Below are positions 1-7,178 of a stretch of 18,330 nucleotides of DNA, one piece after another. A program made the translations under genes and the position numbers. The notes beneath the pieces are model-generated. The model worked only from the letters and a program-made list of their open reading frames with translations. It ran no database searches and was not told where the DNA came from. This stretch comes from CBDUWP01 sp965370955 (GTDB lineage Bacteria; Planctomycetota; Phycisphaerae; Sedimentisphaerales; Anaerobacaceae), in NCBI GenBank assembly GCA_965370955.1, contig CBDUWP010000022.1:1-18330 (forward strand), in the 5' to 3' direction. Position 1 is the stretch's first letter, and the number at the start of each line of letters is the position of its first letter.

Positions 1-72
1 AGCATGAAACTTTATTTAGATATGAGTTTGGCTGTAGGGTTTATTGAAAAATATGTTCAGGGAATGAATTAA
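1..72 (+). CDS. 3' end of an unidentified upstream gene (partial)
   Basis: Frame 1 is open from the first base and ends with TAA at 70-72, giving 23 C-terminal residues that end ...FIEKYVQGMN. The final A of its stop codon is the first base of the gpsA ATG (TAATG overlap), which suggests translational coupling and a shared operon with gpsA. The fragment is too short to assign a family. The overlap with a well-supported start and the absence of stops are the only reasons to think it is coding. Confidence 0.5.
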   Translation, partial: SMKLYLDMSLAVGFIEKYVQGMN

Positions 73-1076
73 TGGCTAGTTCAATAAAAAACATAACGAT
101 CATCGGCGATGGAGCAATGGCGTCAGTGATGGCGAGAATGCTGGGAGAAAAAGAACTCAATGTCACTATGTGGGGATATGACAGAGCGCAGCTGAACCAA
201 ATCAGAGCAGCAAGAGAAAATGTACTCTTTTTGCCTGGTTATAAATTGCCGCCAACATTGATCTTTCAGCCAGATGAAGAAGAGGCTATGAAAAATGCCG
301 ATGTCGTAATCAATGCAGTGCCATGTCAATATATAAGGAGAGTGTGGGAGAAAATCGGAAGGTTCCTGCCGAAAAAAGCTATCGTTGTTTCTGTCGCAAA
401 AGGAATCGAAAACGAAACGCTTCTTAGGCCAACGGAAATAATCAAAGATGTGGTCGGAACAAATATCAAATTCGCCGTGCTGTCAGGGCCCAATATCGCA
501 GATGAACTAGCGAAAAAGTTGCCAGCCAGCGCCGTCATCGCAGCTAAAACTAAAAAATTGGCAACCGATCTGCAAAAAATATTTAATACCGAATATTTCA
601 GGGTCTATACAAATGCCGATATCGTGGGCGTAGAGTTGTCGGGGGCGATGAAAAATGTTATCGCTATCGCTGCAGGGATTATCGATGGAATGGTCGTGGG
701 AAATAATGCTAAAGCAACCCTCTTGAGCAGAGGACTGGCAGAGATTACGAGGCTGGGGGTCTGCTGCGGAGCAAAGGCAGAAACGTTCGCAGGGCTGGCA
801 GGGCTGGGAGATCTCGTCACTACTTGCGTGGCAGCTAAAGGACGAAACAGAAGCTTCGGCGAACGGATCGGAAAAGGATACGGACTAGAACAGGCTAAAA
901 GCATAAACAAATCCGTGATCGAAGGACTCGCCACGAGTTTGTCAGTCAAGGCACTGGCTGATAAATATGATGTCACTATGCCAATCTCACAGGCTGTCTA
1001 TCAGGTCGTGCATGAGGGAAAAGATGTCAAAACGGCAATCTATGAACTGATGACGAGAGAACTGAAGTCTGAATAA
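72..1076 (+). CDS. gpsA: NAD(P)H-dependent glycerol-3-phosphate dehydrogenase
   Basis: A cytosolic enzyme that reduces dihydroxyacetone phosphate to sn-glycerol 3-phosphate, the backbone for phospholipid synthesis. The 334 residues match the usual family length. An N-terminal Rossmann fold carries GDGAMA at residues 12-17, a variant of the usual GxGxWG-type loop. SVAKGIE at 107-113 and LSGPNIADE at 137-145 follow. The C-terminal helical domain holds the catalytic-lysine motif SGAMKNVIAIAAG (K194), GLAGLGDLVTTC at 241-252 and the substrate-binding RNRSFG at 258-263. The ATG at 72 has an AGGGA ribosome site at 59-63, eight bases upstream, and overlaps the preceding stop codon. No intrinsic terminator is evident right after it. 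Family assignment is secure. Confidence 0.96.
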   Translation: MASSIKNITIIGDGAMASVMARMLGEKELNVTMWGYDRAQLNQIRAARENVLFLPGYKLPPTLIFQPDEEEAMKNADVVINAVPCQYIRRVWEKIGRFLPKKAIVVSVAKGIENETLLRPTEIIKDVVGTNIKFAVLSGPNIADELAKKLPASAVIAAKTKKLATDLQKIFNTEYFRVYTNADIVGVELSGAMKNVIAIAAGIIDGMVVGNNAKATLLSRGLAEITRLGVCCGAKAETFAGLAGLGDLVTTCVAAKGRNRSFGERIGKGYGLEQAKSINKSVIEGLATSLSVKALADKYDVTMPISQAVYQVVHEGKDVKTAIYELMTRELKSE

Positions 1077-1158
1077 GGGGCTAACTTAAGGGCGATAGCT
1101 TTGTTAGGGCGGGGCAGGTATTGGCTTGGAATTTGAGGTTGGACCGATTCCTGAACGA

Positions 1159-1216
1159 GAGATTGCCGCAGTTCCTTCTTCGCTAAAGCTACGAAGGACA
1201 AGCCGTTTGCAATGAC
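1159..1216. repeat. Nested inverted-repeat element in an intergenic region
   Basis: An inner hairpin pairs TCCTTC (1173-1178) with GAAGGA (1193-1198). It is flanked by an outer ATTGC (1162-1166) and GCAAT (1209-1213) pair. The layout, a nested palindrome in non-coding DNA around a GCTAAAGC core, is typical of short dispersed intergenic repeats in bacterial genomes. Only one copy lies in this window, so its repeat status is inference. Confidence 0.35.
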
Positions 1217-1266
1217 AAACTTAAAATAGTTTCGCGGGCAGTGATCGGCAAAAACCCCATTTTTTC

Positions 1267-1294
1267 TTGACAGATCGCAGGGATAGGCTACCAT
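1267..1294 (+). promoter_or_regulatory. Probable sigma70-type promoter for the PEP-CTERM gene
   Basis: A perfect TTGACA -35 box (1267-1272) is followed after 16 bases by TACCAT (1289-1294), which matches the -10 consensus at four of six positions. It lies about 95 bases upstream of the 1390 start. The box sits between CCCCAT (1255-1260) and ATGGGG (1308-1313), a wide inverted repeat that could be an operator or could be chance. Confidence 0.45.
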
Positions 1295-1389
1295 GTATTC
1301 AGGTTTTATGGGGTCTGGAAACACTGGGATGGTGTGAGTCGACCTCAAATGAAAAGTAAAATGCTTTTTGAAATTGGAAAGTGTGGGAA

Positions 1390-1932
1390 ATGATACGCAA
1401 ATTTATTAGCTTTGCCATAATCATCTTAGCAATATCAACCGTCGCAGTGGCTGCGAATAGCAGTAATGGAATGCTTACCATGGGCGATGGTTTCATGATG
1501 GGTGATGCTACTATGAGTGCTGGTTATATGTTCATCGGTGACAATCTAGCTATCGTTGATACAGCAGATACAATGTTTAACCTCAAAGGTGGAACGTTTG
1601 AAACGAACTACATTAAGTTTATTAGTACAACAGGTGATTCTGATGACGGAATCTTTAACCTCAATGGCGGAACATGGAAGTTTATGTTTGGTACCGCAAC
1701 TAACTCATCTCAAAACAATAGAGATTTGGCTCTTCTAAACAGCATTATTGCTGATGATCGATTCATCGTTCATGATGGCGATTCAGGCTGGTTTGTAAAT
1801 GATTGGGCTCTTCTCGATGCAGGCAATGTTGCCATTGAAATGGGCGGATCGCCTGAGCCTTTACCTGAGCCGGCGACAATCGCTCTAGTGTGGATGGGAG
1901 TTGGCTTTATTGCACGACGCAAACGCAAATAA
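1390..1932 (+). CDS. Secreted PEP-CTERM sorting-domain protein of unknown function
   Basis: A 180-residue exported protein. Residues 1-22 form a signal peptide: basic MIRK, a hydrophobic core, then VAVAA. The C-terminus is a classical PEP-CTERM signal: PEP at 159-161, a hydrophobic segment 163-174, then the basic tail ARRKRK. Known PEP-CTERM proteins are recognised by an exosortase, cleaved and exported to the envelope or matrix. The mature part is rich in Gly, Asp and Met and contains two related strand-like units, FNLKGGTFET (63-72) and FNLNGGTWKF (89-98). ATG at 1390 is preferred over the in-frame GTG at 1381 because GGAAAG (1376-1381) lies eight bases before it and the signal peptide then starts cleanly. 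No exosortase gene is in the window. The gene has its own promoter and terminator, so it is monocistronic. Function is unknown. Confidence 0.85.
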   Translation: MIRKFISFAIIILAISTVAVAANSSNGMLTMGDGFMMGDATMSAGYMFIGDNLAIVDTADTMFNLKGGTFETNYIKFISTTGDSDDGIFNLNGGTWKFMFGTATNSSQNNRDLALLNSIIADDRFIVHDGDSGWFVNDWALLDAGNVAIEMGGSPEPLPEPATIALVWMGVGFIARRKRK

Positions 1933-1966
1933 AAATTTGATGATAGCCTAAAAATATGTTTTTCTG

Positions 1967-2002
1967 AAGCGGCGAGCCTTGATCGGCTGGTCGCTTTTTT
2001 TT
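1967..2002 (+). terminator. Intrinsic terminator of the PEP-CTERM gene
   Basis: An imperfect stem starts with AAGCG and closes with AGCC (1975-1978) paired to GGCT (1985-1988) around a TTGATC loop. The outer part pairs AGCG with CGCT. An uninterrupted run of eight T follows directly. It lies 34 bases after the stop. Confidence 0.8.
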
Positions 2003-2152
2003 ATGTGCTGAAATGAAGCCAATTCAAAATATGTCACTTTTATAGTAATGCAGAGGCCATATCTTATCGATAACCAAATGAGGTAAGATGGCTATAACAA
2101 AATGACGTAAAATGTGAATGAGAAAAATGGCTATAGATAAGAGGTGAAATCA

Positions 2153-2165
2153 CGGCACTGTGCCG
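2153..2165. promoter_or_regulatory. 13-bp GC-rich palindrome upstream of pilT
   Basis: CGGCAC-T-GTGCCG is a perfect six-base inverted repeat around one base, 62 bases before the pilT start, in otherwise AT-rich DNA. A dyad operator for a regulator is possible. It is followed by A rather than T residues on the plus strand, so it is not a plus-strand terminator. The rest of the 1933-2227 gap shows only a nine-base ATGGCTATA direct repeat (about 2087 and 2127) and the terminator above. Confidence 0.3.
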
Positions 2166-2227
2166 AAAAAAACAAGTGGTTCAGGTGATTAACATAGGTT
2201 TTCGGGGCGGAGTAGGAGCTGGTAGCT

Positions 2228-3319
2228 ATGGTAAATATGGTTGAGGTGCTAGAAAAGTCCATCACGTTTGGTGCTAGCGATGTACATATCAATGTCGGAA
2301 TGCGTCCGATATTCAGGAAAGATACCGAATTGTTCGATGCTGAATTCGATGTTGTCACAAAAGAAAATGCCGTCGAAATGCTGCTTAGTCTCGTTGGAAA
2401 AGAAAAATATGACAAATTCGAGCAAACAAGAGATTACGATTTCTCTACGCATGTGCCGACGGGAAGCAGGTTTCGTGTCAATGCCCACTATCAAAATCAA
2501 ACCATTGCTCTGTCTTTTAGAGTAATATCAAGCGAAATCCCGGAACTGGAAAGTCTGCATCTGCCGGAGGTCATAGCAGAGCTAACAGAATTGCCGAGGG
2601 GATTAGTACTGGTCACAGGGCCAACCGGTTCTGGAAAAAGTACGACATTGGCTGCGATGATTAACACTATCAATAAAAAATACCGCAAAAGAATTATCAC
2701 GATGGAAGACCCTATCGAATATATGTTCACCAACGACAAAAGCATGATCGAACAAAGGGAAATAGGAGACGATAGCCACAGTTTTCAAGACAGCTTAAAA
2801 CATGCGCTCAGGCAAGATCCGGACATTCTGCTGGTCGGAGAAATGAGAGACCTCGAAACTATCGAAGCGACTGTCACCGGAGCAGAAACCGGACACCTCG
2901 TTTTTAGCACGCTGCATACAGTCAGTGCCGCTCAAACAATTGAACGTATCGTCGATGTTTATCCGGCAGGACAACAAGAACAAATTCGGACAATGTTGGC
3001 TAATACGCTAAAAGCTGTTATGTCGCAAACATTGTTTAAACGAATCGATAAGCCGGGTATGGTGCCATGTAACGAAATCTTGCTCTGCAATGCTGCCGTC
3101 AGAAACTGTATCAGAGAAGGCAGAATCTATGAAATACCAAACATTATCGAAACGTCGAAAAGGCTTGGAATGTGCAGCCTCGATAACAGTATAGCAAAGG
3201 CGTTCTTCAATGGATATATCGATCGTGATGAGGCTGTCGCAAGGTCACACAATCCAATAAAAATGGATAAACTGCTCGTACACAAAAGAACGGCGGAAAG
3301 AGAAGGATTAGAGGTTTAA
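2228..3319 (+). CDS. pilT: PilT/PilU-type twitching-motility retraction ATPase
   Basis: A cytoplasmic hexameric ATPase of the type II/IV secretion superfamily, which in characterised bacteria powers type IV pilus retraction. The 363 residues fit the family. Residues 1-100 form the N-terminal PAS-like domain, beginning with the diagnostic SDVHINVG (17-24). Then come Walker A GPTGSGKST (131-139), the Asp box around MEDPIEY (159-165), Walker B with DILLVGEMRD (199-208), and the His box TGHLVFSTLHT (221-231). AAVRNCIRE (289-297) corresponds to the AIRNLIRE motif tied to retraction and separates PilT from PilB. AGGAG at 2214-2218 lies nine bases before the ATG. No other pilus gene is nearby and the downstream gene is convergent, so pilT is solitary here. 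PilU-like or gliding-related roles remain possible. Confidence 0.92.
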   Translation: MVNMVEVLEKSITFGASDVHINVGMRPIFRKDTELFDAEFDVVTKENAVEMLLSLVGKEKYDKFEQTRDYDFSTHVPTGSRFRVNAHYQNQTIALSFRVISSEIPELESLHLPEVIAELTELPRGLVLVTGPTGSGKSTTLAAMINTINKKYRKRIITMEDPIEYMFTNDKSMIEQREIGDDSHSFQDSLKHALRQDPDILLVGEMRDLETIEATVTGAETGHLVFSTLHTVSAAQTIERIVDVYPAGQQEQIRTMLANTLKAVMSQTLFKRIDKPGMVPCNEILLCNAAVRNCIREGRIYEIPNIIETSKRLGMCSLDNSIAKAFFNGYIDRDEAVARSHNPIKMDKLLVHKRTAEREGLEV

Positions 3320-3347
3320 TTCGGCTGGAAATAATTAAGCTCGTTCG

Positions 3348-3764
3348 CTATTGGCCGATTATTTTGACCAATAATCGCTTTCGGCGCTTGCCGTCAAATT
3401 CATAATAAAAAATGTGCTCCCAAGGGCCAAGATGCAATTTGCCATCTGTAATCGCAACCACAACTTCGCGACCCATTATCTGTCGCTTCAAATGAGCGTC
3501 ACCGTTATCCTCGAAGCCATTGTGCTGGTATTGGCTGTGAGGTTTTTCCGGAGCGAGTCTCTCTAGCCAAAGTTCATAGTCATGGTGAAGGCCGGATTCA
3601 TTATCGTTGATGAAAACCGAAGCTGTTATGTGCATGGCATTTATCAAAACGAGGCCATCGAGGACGCCGCTTTGTTCGACCAATCGCTCGACCTCAGCGT
3701 GAATCGAAATTATCGCGCGGCGACTCGGAACCTCCATCCATATTTCCTGTGTAAGTGTTTTCAT
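3348..3764 (-). CDS. yjbQ: YjbQ/UPF0047 family protein (secondary thiamine-phosphate synthase-like)
   Basis: A small cytosolic protein of 138 residues, the usual family length. Signature stretches are INAMHITASVFINDNE (41-56), DNGDAHLKR (86-94) with a conserved His at 91, and KLHLGPWEHIFYYEFDG (109-125) with His 112. Family members form trimers with a metal-binding His cluster, and some show weak thiamine-phosphate synthase activity; the true role is unsettled. The start is supported by GAGGAA just upstream on the minus strand, though with a short spacing of about four bases. The gene converges on pilT with a 28-bp gap and no convincing terminator between them, and is divergent from the mscS-family gene. 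Confidence 0.88.
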   Translation of the reverse strand: MKTLTQEIWMEVPSRRAIISIHAEVERLVEQSGVLDGLVLINAMHITASVFINDNESGLHHDYELWLERLAPEKPHSQYQHNGFEDNGDAHLKRQIMGREVVVAITDGKLHLGPWEHIFYYEFDGKRRKRLLVKIIGQ

Positions 3765-3792
3765 GATTTCCTCGTTTTTTTAAGTGATCGAA

Positions 3793-3821
3793 AGTATAGC
3801 GGAAAATAGCTTCAAAGGCAA
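3793..3821 (-). promoter_or_regulatory. Probable promoter of yjbQ
   Basis: On the minus strand, TTGCCT (3816-3821) and TATACT (3793-3798) are separated by exactly 17 bases. This places transcription start near 3786, about 20 bases before the ATG. The -10 box matches consensus at five of six positions and the -35 box at four of six. Confidence 0.5.
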
Positions 3822-3852
3822 GAAATTGTGCCGCAGCATACCAAAGAGGTGG

Positions 3853-3883
3853 TTGCTATTAAAAAAAAATCTGATAGTATAAA
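3853..3883 (+). promoter_or_regulatory. Probable promoter of the mscS-family gene
   Basis: TTGCTA (3853-3858) is followed by TAGTAT (3875-3880) after 16 bases, overlapping an alternative TATAAA at 3878-3883. The two -10 options leave the exact start uncertain. It is back-to-back with the yjbQ promoter. Confidence 0.35.
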
Positions 3884-3907
3884 GTCTCTGTAGTGGTTGA
3901 TGTGTAA

Positions 3908-5299
3908 ATGATCTCAATTTTGTTTTTAAAAGATAAAATTATGGAAAATAAAATTCGTACAAAAAATTTCGTGAAAATATTAGGCGTTGTTTTATTTTTG
4001 AGCCTCTTTTGTACGTCAGGCCTTATGGCAAAAGAGAAAAACACAGAAAGAGAAAAGCCTACTGGTATTGTAGATAAGCTGATACAAGTTTCACAAAAAG
4101 AAAAGCTGAAGGGCCTGAAAGAAAAGGCGGAAGATGCGAAAAATGATGCCCAAGCTGCTAAGACAGTAGCGGAATTTAAACAAAAAGAAATCATGCTGGA
4201 AATTGAGCTGGCGAAGGAAAAACTCGACGAAGCAAAAAAAGAAAAACAAGCTATCGAAATAGAAAAAAAAGAGGCGACAGGTAAAGAGCTAAGAAATATT
4301 ACAAAAATAGCTAAGCTAAAACAAAAAGAAATTTCGGCGGTCGAGACAAAAATAAAACTGCTCGAAAAAAAATTATTACAGGCTAAAAATAAAACAGAGC
4401 AATCGATAGATCAATGGGAACTCACAAAGAGCAAGCTGGCGATTATAGATACGGAAATTAAAAGACGGCTATATAAAAAATTACTGCATACAGTGATGAT
4501 TGTTCTCATCGGATATGTCGCAATGTTTGTCTTGGTCCGGATCGTGAACCGGAAAATCGATGATCTGAAAATGAAGCATCTCACCAGAAGAAATGTTGTC
4601 TATATCGTAAATATCTTGATTATTATCTCTATCGTTTTTCTCTGGGTAAAAAATATCAGCTCGATAACAATCTTCTTGAGCTTAATTACCGCTGGTATGG
4701 TCCTAGTGATGCAAGAGCCGATTCTGGCTATCGCAGGATGGGTCTATATATTGGTTAGAAAGCCTTTTGAAGTGGGCGACAGAGTCGAAATCGGACAAGT
4801 AAAAGGCGATGTTATCGATATTAGAATGCTGCAGACGTCACTGCTGGAAATCGGGAATTGGATCGGGGCCGATCAAAGCACTGGCAGAATCGTGAACGTG
4901 CCGAATAGCGCGATATTCAAAAAAGAAAGTTTTAACTATAGTCATGGATTTGAATTTATCTGGAACGAAATCGAAATCATGGTCACTTTTGAAAGCGATT
5001 GGAAACAGGCTGAAAAAATCATGATCAATCATGGCCAGCAGCAAGCGGACGGAATGGCTGAGCTGGTGAAAAATAAAATCACAAAAATGACGAGCAGATA
5101 TATGATCTATTACGATAAACTCTCGCCGATAGTCTATGTGGATATTAAAGAAAGCGGTGTCAGGTTGACGCTGAGGTATTTGACCGATGCAAGAAAAAGG
5201 CGAACAACGCATGACGCTTTATGTCGCATGATCCTAAATGATTTTGCAACAGAAAGTAAAATCAATTTCGCCTATACAACATATCGAATTGTGAAATAA
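3908..5299 (+). CDS. MscS-family mechanosensitive channel with long coiled-coil N-terminal region
   Basis: An inner-membrane small-conductance mechanosensitive channel homologue of 463 residues. Hydrophobic residues 22-41 form a signal peptide ending near LMA. Residues 60-185 are Lys/Glu/Ala-rich heptad-like sequence, predicted to be an extracytoplasmic coiled coil. Membrane segments lie at about 192-213, 229-248 and 252-284. The third runs into the MscS beta domain: RKPFEVGDRVEIG (284-296), KGDVIDIRMLQT (299-310) and the strongly diagnostic GRIVNVPNSAIF (326-337). Residues 345-463 form the C-terminal mixed domain. No Shine-Dalgarno stands out for the ATG at 3908 or the in-frame ATG at 3941; the latter gives a more normal signal peptide (452 residues). 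The 3' end is nine bases from the stop of the convergent glycosyltransferase gene. Family is confident; gating or ion preference is unknown. Confidence 0.88.
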   Translation: MISILFLKDKIMENKIRTKNFVKILGVVLFLSLFCTSGLMAKEKNTEREKPTGIVDKLIQVSQKEKLKGLKEKAEDAKNDAQAAKTVAEFKQKEIMLEIELAKEKLDEAKKEKQAIEIEKKEATGKELRNITKIAKLKQKEISAVETKIKLLEKKLLQAKNKTEQSIDQWELTKSKLAIIDTEIKRRLYKKLLHTVMIVLIGYVAMFVLVRIVNRKIDDLKMKHLTRRNVVYIVNILIIISIVFLWVKNISSITIFLSLITAGMVLVMQEPILAIAGWVYILVRKPFEVGDRVEIGQVKGDVIDIRMLQTSLLEIGNWIGADQSTGRIVNVPNSAIFKKESFNYSHGFEFIWNEIEIMVTFESDWKQAEKIMINHGQQQADGMAELVKNKITKMTSRYMIYYDKLSPIVYVDIKESGVRLTLRYLTDARKRRTTHDALCRMILNDFATESKINFAYTTYRIVK

Positions 5300-5308
5300 G
5301 CATCAGAA

Positions 5309-6484
5309 CTAATGCGGCGATTGAGCTGAGTAAACAGATTCTATCGCGAGAACCATCGTAGATGGCGAAAATTTGGCGCGAACAGACTCCTTGCCACTAT
5401 TGCCGAGAGCAACTCTTAAAGTTTTGGCCATCGCTAATTCTTTGCAGCTATCATAAAGTTGATTCATATTTTCAGGCTCTATCAAACGGCCAGTCGATTC
5501 GTTGACAACCTCGCAAGCACCATCGATATCAAAACTGATAACCGGCTTCGAGCATAGCATTGCCTGAACCAACGCTCGAGCCAAACCCTCACGCAAAGAA
5601 CAATGAACCAAAATGTCACTCGACCAAATGGCAAGAGGAACAGCCTCAGGTGACAAAAGGCCTGTAAAACGAAACCGATCAGACAAGCCAAGAGACTCTA
5701 TCTGTTTTTTATAATGATCGGTCAAATTGCCGTCGCCAACGAAAAGCCAAATAGCATTAGGAAAAATCTTCGCCAAACGCTTAGCGGAATCAATGATATA
5801 GTTATGACCCTTAAGCTCAAAAAGACGAGCGACCGTCACAAAAACAATTGCATCTGGCGGAATATTATGGTGCTGTCGAAAAGAGGCGAGCTGGTCGTCA
5901 CTCGGCTGGCGAATAAAAAGATCCTCGTCAATCGCTGAATAAGCAGTTGTATATAACGATGCTTTGCCAATATCAGCGGCAAGAGATTGTCTCGTCATGG
6001 CATCTGCGACAGTTAAAATCGAATCGCTCCAACCGGCGGCAAGCCTCTCAATCGCAATGTATAATCTGTTGATTAACTTGCTCTGATATGGATGAAAAGC
6101 AAGGCCGTGAATCGTGTGAATCACTTTGGGCTTATTGTTAGGTGATTTTTGCTTCAATCGGAATCCGGCTAAACGGCCAAGAATGCCGGCTTTTGCGCTG
6201 TGGCTGTGAACAATATCTGGGCCAATGTCACTAAGAATCTTTTTCATCTGTCGATAAGCGATAAAATCTTTCAAAGGATTGATCTGGCGGACAAGATTAC
6301 TAATCGTGATGACTTTATAGCCTTGATCTTTGGTCTTGTCGAAAAGGCTGCCCTCAGGGCCAAAAGCTGGGCCGGTTATTAAGGTGACATCGTGGCCTCG
6401 CTTGGCAAGCTCGCGACAAGTGATGAGAGTGTTCTCCTGTGCGCCGCCGGTGATGAGTCTGGTTATTATGTGGACGATTTTCAT
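5309..6484 (-). CDS. GT4-family glycosyltransferase
   Basis: A 391-residue GT-B fold enzyme that would move a sugar from a nucleotide donor to an envelope or exopolysaccharide acceptor; neither is predictable. The N-terminal acceptor domain opens MKIVHIITRLITGGAQ with the GGAQ loop (13-16) and has HSHSAKAG at 93-100. The C-terminal donor domain has VARLFELKGH (218-227), FVGDGNL (248-254) and the EX7E-type region EGLARALVQAM (299-309). It is the last gene of the minus-strand dnaE-tmk run, 19 bp after tmk. No clear Shine-Dalgarno precedes its ATG, so coupling to tmk translation is likely. It shares an operon with replication genes without obvious functional logic. No terminator separates it from convergent mscS, so the transcripts probably overlap. 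Confidence 0.88.
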   Translation of the reverse strand: MKIVHIITRLITGGAQENTLITCRELAKRGHDVTLITGPAFGPEGSLFDKTKDQGYKVITISNLVRQINPLKDFIAYRQMKKILSDIGPDIVHSHSAKAGILGRLAGFRLKQKSPNNKPKVIHTIHGLAFHPYQSKLINRLYIAIERLAAGWSDSILTVADAMTRQSLAADIGKASLYTTAYSAIDEDLFIRQPSDDQLASFRQHHNIPPDAIVFVTVARLFELKGHNYIIDSAKRLAKIFPNAIWLFVGDGNLTDHYKKQIESLGLSDRFRFTGLLSPEAVPLAIWSSDILVHCSLREGLARALVQAMLCSKPVISFDIDGACEVVNESTGRLIEPENMNQLYDSCKELAMAKTLRVALGNSGKESVRAKFSPSTMVLAIESVYSAQSPH

Positions 6485-6503
6485 TTTATTTTTGTGGACG
6501 AAG

Positions 6504-7118
6504 CTATCGCAATTTTTCTAAAATAATGGTCTGTATCATGTCACTAATTGTTTCGATACTCAAAGTCGCATCAATGACGGCGAATTTGTCATTGTCTTTG
6601 GCTAAAGCCAGAAAGCCTTGTCGAACCTTCTTGTGATAGTTGCTTGGCTTTTGCTCCATTCGATCGAGGGTGCTGTTTAATCGCGGCGCAGCTGACGCTA
6701 TGTCAATATCCAAAATGATAGTGATATCCGGCCAAGGGTTAGCAAAGCTCGACTGGGCAATCTTAATGACATTGGCCACGCCGAAATCGCCGGCAAAACC
6801 CTGATACGCACAGCTGCTCGATATCCATCGGTCTAAAATGACGCAGTAATTCTTCGCAAGGGCGGGCTGAATCTGCTCATGCCATAATTGAGCACGCGCC
6901 GCCATATACAGCAATAGTTCAGCGCTAGAGCTCATCTCGCTATTGGCTGTATCAAGCAAAATATCGCGAATCTTTTCGCCGATTCTAGTAGTGCCGGGAT
7001 CGCGATAGGTGACTGTCCTAGTGCCCAAATCTTCAATATATGAAGCGAGCAGTTTAACTTGAGTGCTCTTGCCGCAGCCATCGGGGCCGTCTAAAACAAT
7101 GAATTTACCTGCAAACAT
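6504..7118 (-). CDS. tmk: Thymidylate kinase (dTMP kinase)
   Basis: A cytosolic kinase that phosphorylates dTMP to dTDP for DNA synthesis. Its 204 residues are a normal length. The P-loop is GPDGCGKST (11-19). RDPGTTRIGEKIR (39-51) is a variant of the usual REPGGT/GE motif. LDRWISSSCAYQG (95-107) supplies the DR and nucleoside contacts, and LDRMEQKPSNY (151-161) precedes the lid and final helix. It follows dnaE in the same operon. The start at 7118 is supported by AGAGGG eight bases upstream. That ribosome site and the start codon lie in the second unit of a 40-bp tandem duplication whose first unit contains what looks like the ancestral start (see repeat and relic ORF). The enzyme itself looks intact. 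Confidence 0.95.
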   Translation of the reverse strand: MFAGKFIVLDGPDGCGKSTQVKLLASYIEDLGTRTVTYRDPGTTRIGEKIRDILLDTANSEMSSSAELLLYMAARAQLWHEQIQPALAKNYCVILDRWISSSCAYQGFAGDFGVANVIKIAQSSFANPWPDITIILDIDIASAAPRLNSTLDRMEQKPSNYHKKVRQGFLALAKDNDKFAVIDATLSIETISDMIQTIILEKLR

Positions 7119-7170
7119 TTTTATATCCCTCTAAAACAATGAATTTATCTGCAAATATTTGTTTGTCCAT
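7091..7170. repeat. 40-bp tandem duplication at the tmk 5' end
   Basis: 7091-7130 and 7131-7170 align without gaps at 34 of 40 positions. The unit nearer tmk contains its first nine codons and ribosome site; the outer unit repeats the same segment, including a stretch still reading KFIVLEG. Mismatches fall at unit positions 18, 26, 31, 33, 35 and 39. One turns the old ATG into AGG inside the present Shine-Dalgarno, and another turns ATA into the present ATG start. Confidence 0.9.
7105..7170 (-). pseudogene. 21-codon relic ORF: probable former tmk start left by duplication
   Basis: On the minus strand an ATG at 7170 opens a frame encoding MDKQIFADKFIVLEGYKNVCR, then TAA at 7105-7107. Residues 5-15 closely resemble the tmk N-terminus (MFAGKFIVLDG), and IVLEG is the usual Tmk pre-P-loop sequence. 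Because 40 is not a multiple of three, this frame misses the tmk frame and stops inside the tmk start region, overlapping it by 14 bases. A weak TAGG, overlapping the dnaE stop, sits seven bases upstream. It could be a translated leader peptide that couples dnaE to tmk, or an untranslated relic. Confidence 0.6.
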
Positions 7171-7178
7171 ATTAAAAC

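Noticed and set aside
2153..2175. Palindrome before pilT as a terminator
   Set aside because: The run that follows is A, not T, on the plus strand; on the minus strand the T run is on the wrong side of the stem.
5300..5315. GCAT/ATGC hairpin between the mscS-family and glycosyltransferase stops as a bidirectional terminator
   Set aside because: Only four pairs, no T tract on either side, and it overlaps a stop codon.
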